Below, in pieces: positions 1 through 8,949 of a DNA stretch of 14,455 bases (position 1 is its first letter; every line of letters starts with the position of its first letter). A model generated the notes under the pieces. The model worked only from the letters and a program-made list of their open reading frames with translations, was not told the origin of the DNA and did not search any database. The position numbers and the translations under genes are program-made. This DNA comes from Saccoglossus kowalevskii. Its lineage: Eukaryota; Hemichordata; Enteropneusta; Harrimaniidae. Location of the stretch: assembly GCF_000003605.2 (NCBI RefSeq), contig NW_003154739.1:87906-102360 (forward strand), read 5' to 3'.

Positions 1-539
1 GCGCTTTAACCTTAAAATTCAACTAGGCCTCGAGAGACACGTTGGTAACGCTTATAAAGTTGGAGGCGGTAGCTTTTTACATCTTGCAGTTTATTGCGAA
101 CATACATCCACATATATTGCAACCTTGAACTTTGACATGTAGTTCTTAACATCTGTTTAAACAATTTGTGGGCGTAGTTATTTTCTTTGGGAATTCCATT
201 GCAAAACTACACAAACGCGTAAGTCGGCTCTTCTAAAATATGTTAATTTATTCTGAATCACTGGCATGGGAATGACAATCAATAACAGTCGGTGTCTGCA
301 TTTGCCAAATCATTCCACTGTGTTTTATGCGTGTTTGTCTCTCGTGTTCATTGTGTTTTATCACCAACATTTTATTGAATAACTGACAGTATGTTCGAGA
401 GATCCGAATGATTTTAAAACATTGAGGTCGCCTATCGACGCCGCGGATAATTTCACACCCGATCACCGTTTGTGTTTTACGTAGTGAAATTAGAGTGGTG
501 CTACTCAAATCCAGGTGTTTATAATTGCCGTTGAAACAC

Positions 540-1008
540 GTGTTGTGAACACTAGCGTTGCGTTCGGGGAACTTCGTCTCGCTTGGTTGGTGTCACTTAT
601 ACGTAGAGATACCATATTCGACCTTAACGAATACACATTAGGTCATTACAGATAGTCCAGTTTTATTCACACAAGCAGAGAGCTGAGGTAACCCCTCGCT
701 GTACCGTTCCCTCCTTCCCTTTACAAAGGTTACAAACTCTCTACATTCAAAACACTAAGGCGCGGCGTAGTAAACATGTGATCAGCCAATCGCTGCAGTC
801 GTTGGCACAATCACGTGATTACCAGGGATGTGACTTTAATACGGATAAAGCCTTGCAAAGTTTCTACTACTAAATACAATAAGTAAACAAGGTATTCATC
901 CAATTCCCGTTATATACGTTTATAATCCCCCTGCAAGTTGTCGATTCTAAACAATAGTCTAACGGCGTGTGATGGGAATGTGCGATCGTGAAGTCGTTAT
1001 CATAACAC
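540..1008. other. About 470 bp present in copy A but absent from copy B
   Basis: Copies A and B align up to about 535 (8595 in B) and again from about 1010 (8610 in B). B has only a few bases where A has some 470. In A the extra DNA is flanked by AACAC at 535-539 and again at 1004-1008, which would suit a 5-bp target-site duplication. I see no clear terminal inverted repeats and no coding capacity. A deletion from B is equally possible in principle. Confidence 0.5.
775..817. promoter_or_regulatory. Imperfect palindrome with CCAAT box and TCACGTGA E-box
   Basis: A 43-bp imperfect inverted repeat is centred on CTGCAG (793-798). The outer arms are CATGTGAT and ATCACGTG, and the inner arms are CCAATCG and CGTTGG. 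It contains a CCAAT box (786-790) and the perfect palindrome TCACGTGA (811-818), which is the class of E-box bound by USF and MiT/TFE factors. It lies in the part of copy A that copy B lacks. A regulatory role is inferred from the motifs alone. Confidence 0.35.
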
Positions 1009-1289
1009 AAATATGTCTCCATAGACTATATAGTGACCTCATTACCAGAGATTCGCGTAACTTTGTTGTGTTGGTTGAAACAACGTTGCCACCTTTTGTA
1101 GCTATCCCTCGACATGATGTTAGAATTCACTTCAAATTACATACATACCTGGTGTGTACAGGACACGTCATTACTTAGAATAATTAAAAAGACGATGTAC
1201 AAATGAATGTACTCTTCACCAGACATCGGCCGCATTTTATACAATGTTCAGCACAGCGTTGGCACGGTACTGACGTCATAGGTCAAATA

Positions 1290-2066
1290 TAACACCACAG
1301 TAAAAGTAGCCGAGATTGTATGCAGAGTCTGGTTGACTGCCCGGGTTGACTGCCTCAAAGAATACCTATTCGTATTACTCATTCAGCGGTTGTATTAACA
1401 TTGAATGACATGTTAAAAAGCCTAAGTTCTGTTCGGAGCTATGATGAGGACCCACTGTTTAATAATGAATCATCAGACAGTGGAAATTAAAGTTTAGAGC
1501 CGGTACTATACACCAGAGACAAGTCGGTAGGCTGGTTGGCGATGCCGGCGAGGCAAACCCTAAAACGCAGAATTCCGGAATTCCGGCTAGAATTCCGGCC
1601 GGAATCCGGAATTGCATTAAAATAATATATTAATTACAAGAGGACTTTAATTAGTCCAATTTATGCCAGTCATATATTTTGGTGGCAAAATAAATTGTGG
1701 TTATCTATAAATTCTCCAGACTATATTTGAATCGGGCATGCATGTGAGTTCATATTATACCTTTTATGTTTTAAGTAAGACTTAAAGTGCCTGTGAAATG
1801 GTCATCCACACATTTTCCATTTTGGATTTGTGTTCCAATAAATTAGACAGTTATTGATTTTTTGGTTGAAAATGATTACTGGTGTTCGAGTAAATTTGAG
1901 ATATTTACCGGGTTGTAGGTGGACACCTATCCCGGAACAGTCGACTCGCGACTATTTCCGTCTCTATCTGAAGTAAAAAGGCGACACCAAACGACAAAGT
2001 ATAAGAGGAAGCCATACACTTGCACTGTACTTTTATTATACTGCGTCATTTAACGATACATATTTT
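1290..2066. other. Gene-free stretch
   Basis: No coding exon is recognised. Small structures are present: a direct repeat of GGTTGACTGCC near 1331-1354, a stem CCACTGT/ACAGTGG near 1451-1483, the palindromic cluster listed separately, and an imperfect inverted repeat around GACTCGCGACT near 1934-1963. Confidence 0.5.
1569..1613. repeat. GAATTCCGG-type short palindromic cluster
   Basis: About 45 bp consist of iterations of GGAATTCC, GAATTCCGG and GGAATCCGG, several of them self-complementary. The block is locally GC-rich in an AT-rich surrounding. It looks like a short satellite fragment or a palindromic repeat core. No function is suggested. Confidence 0.6.
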
Positions 2067-2256
2067 TTGAAACGTTGTATTGTTGGCGGGCTTAGCAATG
2101 CGTATAGTAATAGTGTGAGAATTTATGCGTTTCCAGACGATCCGAAAGGTGTGACATCAGGAGACAAAAGCCGTAAAATCAATAAGAAAAAGTTGAGATG
2201 GACATACTCATACCGTCATACCGCAGATTCTTACGCCGAATACAGTATATGTCCTT
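2067..2256 (+). pseudogene. THAP-domain remnant
   Basis: An open frame of about 63 codons begins KRCIVGGLSNAYSN and continues through YAFPDDPKG to a basic stretch ending KKLRW. This matches the start of a THAP zinc finger: the N-terminal Cys, the Gly before the second Cys, the SN-Y segment, then the F-P-x-D-P core. The second zinc ligand, expected right after VGG, is Leu (CTT), no ATG opens the frame, and no later Cys-x2-His pair is seen. THAP domains occur in P-element, Kolobok-type and host proteins, so this may be a transposase relic. It ends where a hairpin-headed repeat begins. The call rests on motif order alone. Confidence 0.5.
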
Positions 2257-2258
2257 AA

Positions 2259-2640
2259 TAGTCCCCGCAAGGTCGCAGTCCGAAAACGGGGACTTATGCT
2301 TTGACCTTTGTACGTCCGTGTGTCCGTGCGTGCGTCCGGACATGTATCTTGGACATGCCTGGACCAATCACAATCAAACTTTACACATACATCATACATG
2401 ATAATATACATATGCACGTCAATTTGTTTCACGATCTGATTCAAGATGGCCGAATGGTGGCCTTTTTTGTGTTAAACAATCATTTGTGGATTTTGTTCAA
2501 ATTTGGTACATACGTTGGACATTATGGAACCTTGATGCACATCATTTTATTTTTCAGATCCAATTTAAATGGCGGCCATTTTGTTCTAATGAGTACAGTT
2601 CTAGTGCTATATCTAGAACAATTAAACCTGGCACAGTGGC
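2259..2640 (+). repeat. Interspersed repeat headed by a hairpin (related to 13171-13950)
   Basis: The left end is AGTCCCCG (2260-2267) paired with CGGGGACT (2287-2294), followed by TTATG. Internally, from ATGCCTGGACCAATCACAAT at 2355 through ATGGCCGAATGG to GGCGGCCATTTTG near 2571, it aligns closely with 13401-13950 in the same orientation, although the second copy carries an extra tandem unit. The plus-strand open frames inside it are repeat sequence, not genes. Confidence 0.8.
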
Positions 2641-3678
2641 ACAGTACTAACACTTTTTAAAGAACTAGATTCCGGACAAGCCCATGTTCACCGAGTCGGC
2701 TTTCAAAGAGTGAGAAACGTCGGATAAGTGTTTCAAATGTGCTGAGAATCTGGATAACGTTTTGTAGAGGCCATGTAGTTTATGATATATAAGAGGTTGC
2801 AAGGACGTGACGCGAAAACCGATGCGTCGGCCAAACAGAAAAATGCGCAGCACGCTGACAATTGTCTTTAATTACGCTGTCTAAATATTTCTGAATTGTT
2901 TTGTGATTGGTGTTGACTTCACACTTCTGTGAACTTATCTTGAAATTTGATTTGCGTAATAAGTAGGCTGTCGATATTTTTCGACCACGTTTTTTAATAT
3001 GATGTCGTAATTATAACAATCACGATAACTCGAATCACACTCTGAATTTGTGCTGTGTTTCGCTCTCAATTATTTTTATTATCCAATCAAACGCCGACAT
3101 TCACGCAGTTTTCTTCGCCATGACCATGGGGGTTAGACTTGCTTGCACTCTGTTGCAATTCCGATGAAAAATTCTTGAAAAATAAATATAAATTGCTAAA
3201 ACGAGGGGTGAACGCGAAAGTCATGTGACCATGAAATCCCAACAGACTTGCCATCGGTGTAAGCGCAAATGTCAATTGCGAGACCATACATTGCAGGTAA
3301 AGCAGTCTGAGATTCAGATCGGTCTAAATCTTAGCTGCAAGTATAAGTAAACCGCAGTACTGAACCCAAATAACTCTTGGACTCGTTCATTTGCTTGCAT
3401 GACTATGAATGAGGATATCATTTATGTTGTTATTCATACCATACTAACTGTGCAGTGACGAAATAAGTGAAAACTAAGATCGGCCCACATGCTAACCAAG
3501 AGCTTATTATAAGGCCTTAATGAATCATAATAGGACCTATCATAATAGGTCTTACAAAAAAAACTCATATAGGTATTTCCCCAAATGTTCTCAAATAAGA
3601 CTGTGTGTGGGGAATCGCAGAAGTTAATCTACAAGATTCTGAAAGGATATTTAAAATTCTCATTATAATATGTGGCAG
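2641..3678. other. Gene-free stretch
   Basis: I recognise no coding exon on either strand. Short open frames at 2665-2853 and 3087-3287 (minus) have no recognisable domain. A small inverted repeat, GACCTAT/ATAGGTC, lies near 3534-3551. Confidence 0.5.
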
Positions 3679-3840
3679 CTGTGTGTCAACATTTAGAGGA
3701 AAAAGGACTGGAGTACAAGACGACAGTTATATACCGAGAAATGTCTACAACCAAGCTACTTGGATATGAATCCATTAGGAAAAGTCCCAGTAATCAAACA
3801 CGGTGAAAACAATGTTCCAGATTCCAATGCAATTTTGCAA
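3679..3840 (+). pseudogene. Glutathione S-transferase N-domain exon remnant, frameshifted
   Basis: The frame starting at 3681 reads VCQHLEEKGLEYKTTVI, the helix-1 and strand-2 region of a GST thioredoxin-like domain. From 3757 the frame shifted by one reads YLDMNPLGKVPVIKHG and then VPDSNAILQ: the classic N-P-x-G-K-V-P turn with its cis-Pro, followed by the D-S-x-x-I glutathione-contact segment. A frameshift near 3744-3757 therefore separates two halves of one domain. An AG (3677-3678) precedes the first half, as an exon boundary would, but no donor is evident and the second frame ends in a stop at 3871-3873. The all-helical C-terminal domain is not found nearby. It is best read as a decayed GST or GDAP1-like exon; a sequencing indel in a live exon is less likely. 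Confidence 0.65.
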
Positions 3841-3873
3841 GCTTTCAAATGTGTGGCATTATTTTTCCAATAG

Positions 3874-4440
3874 TTTCACTCTCTCGTGGTGTTTTCATTA
3901 ATAGAACAAAAACGGCCCCTGCAACTCAACACGGACACCAACAAACACAGCGATGAGCACTATGTTATATTTTGTATTATTATTATTCTGTCGCTGTTTT
4001 TTGTCACTAAGTGAATTTTCTGTGCTTTATATTATTAATAATTGGTAGGTTGATAGCGGCAGATGTGATATAGTAAATGAAGCATATTGATCACATGGTT
4101 TTGCTGCTGAACTGAATACAAGACAAATAGCGCAGTGCTGTATTGTCCCGAGTCTGAGCATTTGGAATTTATGTTATAAGCACATATTCTTTCAATATCA
4201 CGAATGCAAACTTTTGCGGTCCCCATGGCGTTGGCCGTCATATTAGATTGGACTAAACCTGGTGCGTCTTCATGCGCACACTTTTTTTATTCTTTACATG
4301 TGAGGAGTTTGGTGGCCATTTGAAAATTAGAACATACAACATGATTAATTCGATGATTTTTTTACTTTAGAATGTCAACCCAAACCAATCAGCCAAAATG
4401 ATTTTTTTAGCTCCGCTGTCTACGATTTGTTAATTTTGTG
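3874..4440. other. Gene-free stretch
   Basis: This is AT-rich DNA with no recognisable exon. The minus-strand open frame at 4035-4241 shows no domain. Confidence 0.5.
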
Positions 4441-4600
4441 ATATCTTCAATTCTCTAATTTTGATTAATATATTGTCATTTTTGGTAAAAAGTGATATTG
4501 TCGACTTCCTATTGAAAACAGCTAGTCGCATTGCTTTGATACTATACACACAGTTACCTAAGGCAAACCTCTATAACATATGTTCATTTTCTAATGGTAT
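4441..4600 (-). pseudogene. Stop-ridden relative of the coding-like fragment at 12755-12915
   Basis: The plus-strand text GTCGACTTCCTATTGAAAAC and its flanks align with TTCGACTTCTTTTTGAAAAC near 12812. In the matching minus-strand frame this copy reads fragments such as SCFQ, EVDNI and RIEDIT, against SSFQ, EVENAI and QIEENT in the other copy, but with several stops. It is therefore a decayed copy of the same unidentified coding or repeat sequence. Confidence 0.45.
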
Positions 4601-5263
4601 CTTCAAATCTTCTATTGAAATGTGAATTGTTAACATCAGAGCTATCTCAGCCGAGAGGCTGCTTGTTCATTTTCAACATAATGGCAAAAGAGAGCGTCCA
4701 TTATGCACTGTACACTGAATGGGCAATACATTAACACAAAATATCGCCACTCAAAATGTGAGTGGAACAAATAGTCATCAACATTAATGCGAGTATGGAT
4801 TGTAATATAATTAACTCAACACCAGCTGGGGACATGCAACCACTACTATAATTACTGAATTGACAAATGATACGACTATTATATAATATGCTTTATTATC
4901 TTCAGCACCCTCATATGACAAACATATATGTTGGTTGAGGTCGTTGACAACGCAATAATTGACGTTACAAAATCTAATTGGCCACTGCAAGGAATTGTGG
5001 ATATTCATGTGAATACACAGATCAAGTGATACTGAACAACTACTTGCTACAGACTTAGTTAACAGAGTTCGTACTGCACACCAAAGTCATCAATATTAAA
5101 GCTTATTTTTGACAGAAATCACCAATCCAATTCTGGATCAATTTTACATCAAGTAAAGTAGGTAAGTGTATATGACACTTATATAAAAATGATCTTATCA
5201 AACAAACTTTGTCAGGTAAATTATATATATATTATTGTTTTATGTTATGCTATACTAAACGAA
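4601..5263. other. Downstream flank and probable 3' UTR of the ENPP6-like gene
   Basis: This is the DNA 3' of the minus-strand ENPP stop codon. No exon is recognised. The minus-strand frame at 4811-5008 probably lies in or beyond the 3' UTR and has no recognisable domain. Confidence 0.45.
4892..4897 (-). terminator. Candidate polyadenylation signal AATAAA
   Basis: TTTATT on the plus strand reads AATAAA on the minus strand, about 370 nt past the ENPP6-like stop. I noticed no closer canonical hexamer in the transcript direction. In AT-rich DNA this match is weak evidence. Confidence 0.35.
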
Positions 5264-5443
5264 TTATATGTTGACATTTGTTAAAGATACTAATATTAAA
5301 AACAAGACCAATGGAATACTGCAAACGACGTTTGGGTTACTAGAGGGTGTGACGTCAAGGAGATCGCTGACATTGTCCAATGAGCCATTACACGGAGATG
5401 GTGATATTCCAAGCAGCTCGCACATCAGAGGATATATATTCAC
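5264..5443 (-). CDS. ENPP6-like exon 5 (residues 380-438) with GPI-type tail
   Basis: The acceptor CTACATTTTCCAG is followed by VNIYPLMCELLGISPSPCNG, the family's VxxYNLMCxLLxIxPxPNNG segment. The exon ends with a hydrophobic tail, IPLVLFLILVSL (422-433), and a TAA stop at 5264-5266. Small residues S413, S414 and N415 before the tail are candidate GPI attachment sites, in keeping with GPI-anchored ENPP6. Confidence 0.92.
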   Translation of the reverse strand: MNIYPLMCELLGISPSPCNGSLDNVSDLLDVTPSSNPNVVCSIPLVLFLILVSLTNVNI

Positions 5444-7979
5444 CTGGAAAATGTAGCAAGATAGAGGTGACAGCAGCGATATAAATGATGTACAATTTTT
5501 ATTTTCGGGCGGACATTCTTACAAAGAGAAACTGTTAATACCCTGGAAAGCGTCAACATTATAAAACTAATCGAATGAATAGTTACAGGAATAAACACAT
5601 TTCACGATAATATATTATGGTAGAATTGTAACAGATTTCGAATAATTTGCATATAATTAGATATATTTGGTAACAATATGTTAAGCTAGGTTTACTTACA
5701 GATTCGAAGGACCCTCTTTCGTATCCAACTTTAAATCTGGGGCCATATCCATAAAATATTGACTGCATTTCCGAATGTAAAAAATCATAGCCATGCTCTG
5801 TCACCGACGTTTCATTAGTCGTATTGGACTGTAAATCAAAACCAGCAAGTAATCTAACTAGTATATATATCGCTATGAGAGTATGTGTTGTCTATATTAA
5901 AAACCAAATTTTAAATGACAATTCCAGTATATGTATTCAATAGTTGTGTAACAATCCAAATATGGAAATATGTTGACCAGTTACTTTCTTACTGTCTCTC
6001 ATGTGCAAATTATGATATACCAATCATTACCATGTTAAAATTGGATCATCTAATCAACGAGTAGATTACGGCAACATAGGAAAGCACATTGTTTCCAGAA
6101 ATGCACAGGTTTAATGTAGCTGTCACACTTTGAAGATATGCACACAAGTCACGCGACGGCGGGACTTCATAGACGGTATTTGCACGGTAAACAGAACACG
6201 GTGTATATGAATTATTATATAGAATTACATTTCGCATACGGTCAGAAAGAGTAAATTAATAAATTACCATAACAAGATTCCATGGTGGATTGGCTAACAA
6301 GAGAATGTCCAGAATCCTCTCATTATACTTGTAGTGTAAATAGTCTGGTGTTTCGTCTTTTTTGTAAACATTCATTTCATGGTGACATTCCTTTAGCTGT
6401 TGGTACACCTAGAAGTGAATATGGTCATTATAATACAGTAGCTTCAAGAAAACTACAAACTTGAAATAATAAAGCAAGAATTATACCTCGGATAATGCAA
6501 AGATCAAAACTGACTGGTGATATAGATAACACGTAACAATGGCAACGTGTGATTCGAAAATGACAACGACAACATGCAACTTGCTAATAACGCAAACTAT
6601 ATGTATTAGTTGTGTTCAGGCAAGGCTTTAGTAACCAATTTCATATGTTTATTACTAGTATTTACTATACCCAATTATGTTTTCAGTAAGCAAGGAAGAG
6701 CCAGTTGTCAGTTCGGACTGAGGGATGACCAAAATTGATAAAAATATGTTTGATTTCTCTAACACGGGTAGGCATGGGTCTTAAACACTGGTAGGCTTTA
6801 GATCTTAATCATCGTTTCATAGTCCGTACTAAGTGTTTTCTTAGTACGGGCTAACGATTTCAGCTTGTGCTAAGGAGATGAGCGTGAACGCATCCAATGT
6901 ATCAATGGGTTTGACTTTGAGATCATGCCCACCTCTTCTCGTCTTTCTAACTTTGGATTCAAATATCCAACTGCGCCATTGAAAGGAATCCAAAAATCCA
7001 CGTCATTTTCACTGATGCAATCCCATACACGGATGACGTCACCAGCTGTTGTGTGGCCATGGTCACTGGTGATAATTATATTCATGTCCTCCAGTAAGTT
7101 GTATTCATTCAATTCGTCCAGTAGATATGCCAGCCCATCGTCTATTTCACTAATCATATCCATTGTCTCAGAAGATTCCATACCTGTAGCGTGTAATATC
7201 GTATCTAACTGGCCGTGGTAGAGCAGTACTAAGTCCAAATCATCATCTCGGAACCAAGTCACAACATCGTCAATTCGTTTCCTAAAAGGTAAATTATACC
7301 ATCTCCACTCAGTGTTAGCCACATCCTTATTTGGACGAACACCTTTAATTTCAACTGATCCACCAGGGTACATGTATGTACCTGACGTGAGACCGCTGAA
7401 ATTGGCACTAACCCAGATCGGTTCTGCACCTGTATCAAACCACTCAGAGGCGTTGCATGTGTGTTCGTAATCTAAAATTATCCCAGTCTCTGGATCATAA
7501 TAATTATTATTCACAGCACCGTGGCTTTCTGTGTACAAGCCTAAAATATAAATATATATTATATATAACAAATACTTTAAAATAAATTATAGAATATGGC
7601 GTGGTGAATATGTAGATGTACATTTCTGCATAACATAAGTTAATTGTCCAACAGACCATGCATTAAGTGCAGATGATTTATGGCTATTTATTTTGATGGT
7701 ATTTGAACTAGAATTCGTACCTGTTGCAGTTGTATACATGGAAGGTATTGATTTAGTTGGAAATGGAGGTAATATCATATCAGCTTTAACACCATCAATA
7801 CCAATTTGCTTCAGGTTAGGCATGTCAGCGTTGAAAAGATCATAACGCAAGCCGTCTAGGAGTACCAGTAACAGTTTATCGCCACCACTAGATGCCTGCA
7901 AGATGATAAAGATCGTGCATTGACAGAACAAGACAGCACTGAGAAGATGCGAGTATGCACCAGTGTTCGTCAATATCAC
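5264..7979 (-). CDS. ENPP6-like: ENPP6-like choline phosphodiesterase, five exons, complete
   Basis: The coding exons are 7979-7721, 7540-6933, 6408-6268, 5828-5700 and 5443-5264, joined in frame to 438 residues; mammalian ENPP6 is about 440. The family hydrolyses glycerophosphocholine, lysophosphatidylcholine and sphingosylphosphorylcholine to phosphocholine at the cell surface, using two zinc ions. Visible here: signal peptide (about 11-30), LLDG with metal ligand D42, nucleophile S77, ESHGAVNN (91-98), the VEIKGVRP segment (149-156), D199-x3-H203, SDHG with D246 and H247, and HGYD with H348. The Ser nucleophile distinguishes ENPP6 from most relatives, which use Thr. From S77 to H247 the spacing equals that recalled for mouse ENPP6. 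N-glycosylation sequons lie at N116, N133, N338, N341, N398 and N403. Residues 413-438 look like a GPI-attachment signal. The gene is divergent from NUDT19. Substrate is inferred; assignment to the ENPP family is firm. Confidence 0.93.
5700..5828 (-). CDS. ENPP6-like exon 4 (residues 337-379)
   Basis: The exon has 43 codons, phase 0 at both ends: acceptor TTTTGATTTACAG, consensus donor TCT then GTAAGT. It encodes EHGYDFLHSEMQSIFYGYGP, with the last zinc ligand H348 and the family's MxxIFxxxGPxF motif. Two adjacent sequons (NTT, NET) precede the His. Confidence 0.92.
6268..6408 (-). CDS. ENPP6-like exon 3 (residues 290-336)
   Basis: The exon has 47 codons, phase 0 at both ends: acceptor ATTCACTTCTAG, donor ATG then GTAATT. 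It encodes MNVYKKDETPDYLHYKYN and the LLLANPPW strand, which correspond to the family's VYxKxxxPxxxHYK and LLVAxxxW segments. Its short open frame has no start codon of its own. Confidence 0.9.
6933..7540 (-). CDS. ENPP6-like exon 2 (residues 87-289)
   Basis: The acceptor TTATATTTTAG precedes GC at 7540, which completes the split Gly and gives TATG-LYTESHGAV. The exon contains most of the catalytic domain: D199, H203, D246 and H247. Its end is placed at 6933 (GAAGAG, then GTGGGC). That is a weak donor, but it keeps frame and joins NPKLERREE to VYQQLKECHH. Reading through it adds 20 residues before a stop at 6870. Confidence 0.88.
7721..7979 (-). CDS. ENPP6-like exon 1 (residues 1-87)
   Basis: This exon holds the ATG at 7979, the hydrophobic leader LLSAVLFCQCTIFIIL, the first metal Asp (LLVLLDGLRYD, D42) and the nucleophile segment PTKSIPSMYTTATG (S77). 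It ends ACAG, donor GTACGA, in phase 1. An alternative acceptor-like TCATCTTGCAG ending at 7896 could mean the leader lies on another upstream exon. The uninterrupted frame from 7979, with a good leader and a total length matching the family, favours the start given. Confidence 0.85.
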
Positions 7980-8020
7980 ATAATTTAGTCATTATGGGTT
8001 TGTAATTAGTACCAGAAAAG

Positions 8021-8949
8021 TGCTTGTTAACTTATAATTTTACTAGGCCCAGAGAAACATGCTGGTAACGTGTATAAATTAGGTGGCGGTAGCTATCCAT
8101 ATCTCGTACTAGTAGTTTTACTGCGAACACACATCCATATATATTCCGACCTTAAACTTTGACATGTAGTTCTTAACATCTGTTTAAACAGTTTGTAGGA
8201 ATAGTTATTTTCTTTGGGAATTCTATTGCGAAAATACACAAACACATATTAAGTGGATTATTTGATGTCGGTAATGCTAAAATATGTGTATATTATTTAT
8301 TCTGAATAACTGTTTATATTAACAGAGATGGCATGGAAATGACAATGAATCGTGGTCTGCATTTGCCAAATAATTTCAGTGTTTTTTGCGAGTTTGACTT
8401 TCGTGTTCATTGTGTTCGAACACGAATTTTGAGCGTTTTGTTGAATAACTAGCAGCATGTCAGAGAGACTATTGATTTTATAACACTGAAGTCACTTATC
8501 GACGCCGCAGAAAATTTCACATTCGATCACCGTTTGTGTTTCACATGGTGGCATGAGAGTGGTGCCCCTTTGATCCAGGAGTTTCAGACTGACGTTGGAA
8601 CAACTTAAAGTATGTTTCCATAAACTATAGCGCAACACTTTAAGGATGATCACATTGGCAGAAATTCACATAACTTTATTGTGTTGTTTGGAACGACGTT
8701 GGCACCTTCGGTAGTTATCCCTCGACTTGGTGTGAGATGGTGTGAATGATATAACTGCAAATGCTAGAGACAGATTTTAGAACTTCAAATTGCATACATA
8801 CCTGGTGTATACAAGACACGTCATTAGTAAGAATAAATAAAAAGACCATGTACAAATGAATGTACTCTTCACCAGACATCGACCGCATTTTATAGCAATA
8901 TTCAGCATTTACGTACTGCGTAACACGGTACTAAGATCATAGGTCAAAT
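8021..8949. repeat. Duplicated 5'-flank, copy B, upstream of the ENPP6-like gene
   Basis: This is the partner of 1-1289, shorter because it lacks the 470-bp segment of copy A. It starts about 40 bp upstream of the ENPP6-like ATG, so it should contain that gene's promoter if the 5' UTR is unspliced. I find no convincing minus-strand TATA box. The last well-conserved block is near 8806-8949. Confidence 0.8.

Larger units (their letters stand above)
1..1289. repeat. Duplicated 5'-flank, copy A (pairs with 8021-8949)
   Basis: This stretch matches 8021-8949 in the same orientation over nearly its whole length. Anchors include ACATGTAGTTCTTAACATCT near 137 and near 8161, TATTTTCTTTGGGAATTC near 180 and 8206, and AATGAATGTACTCTTCACCA near 1202 and 8855. 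Homology ends at GGTCAAAT (about 1289 and 8949) on the right and runs off the window on the left. Copy B begins about 40 bp upstream of the ENPP6-like start codon, so copy A probably lies upstream of a related gene beyond the left edge. The minus-strand open frame at 248-508 lies inside the duplicated block and is not taken as a gene. An interspersed element with two copies is the alternative. Confidence 0.8.

Noticed and set aside
248-508. Minus-strand open frame of 86 codons
   Set aside because: It lies in the duplicated flank and has no recognisable domain; many differences and indels separate it from copy B, so no conserved frame is evident.
2179-2660. Four overlapping open frames on both strands, up to 119 codons
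   Set aside because: They fall in the hairpin-headed repeat, which recurs at 13.4 kb with indels that would break the frames.
5268-5456. Plus-strand open frame of 62 codons
   Set aside because: It is antisense to ENPP6-like exon 5, whose motifs and splice acceptor are clear.
6925-7221. Plus-strand open frame of 98 codons
   Set aside because: It is antisense to ENPP6-like exon 2, which carries the catalytic motifs.
7587-7720. Reading ENPP exon 1 straight on past TATG to 7587
   Set aside because: The residues after TATG do not fit the family, while splicing at GTACGA to the next exon gives TATGLYTESHGAV in frame.
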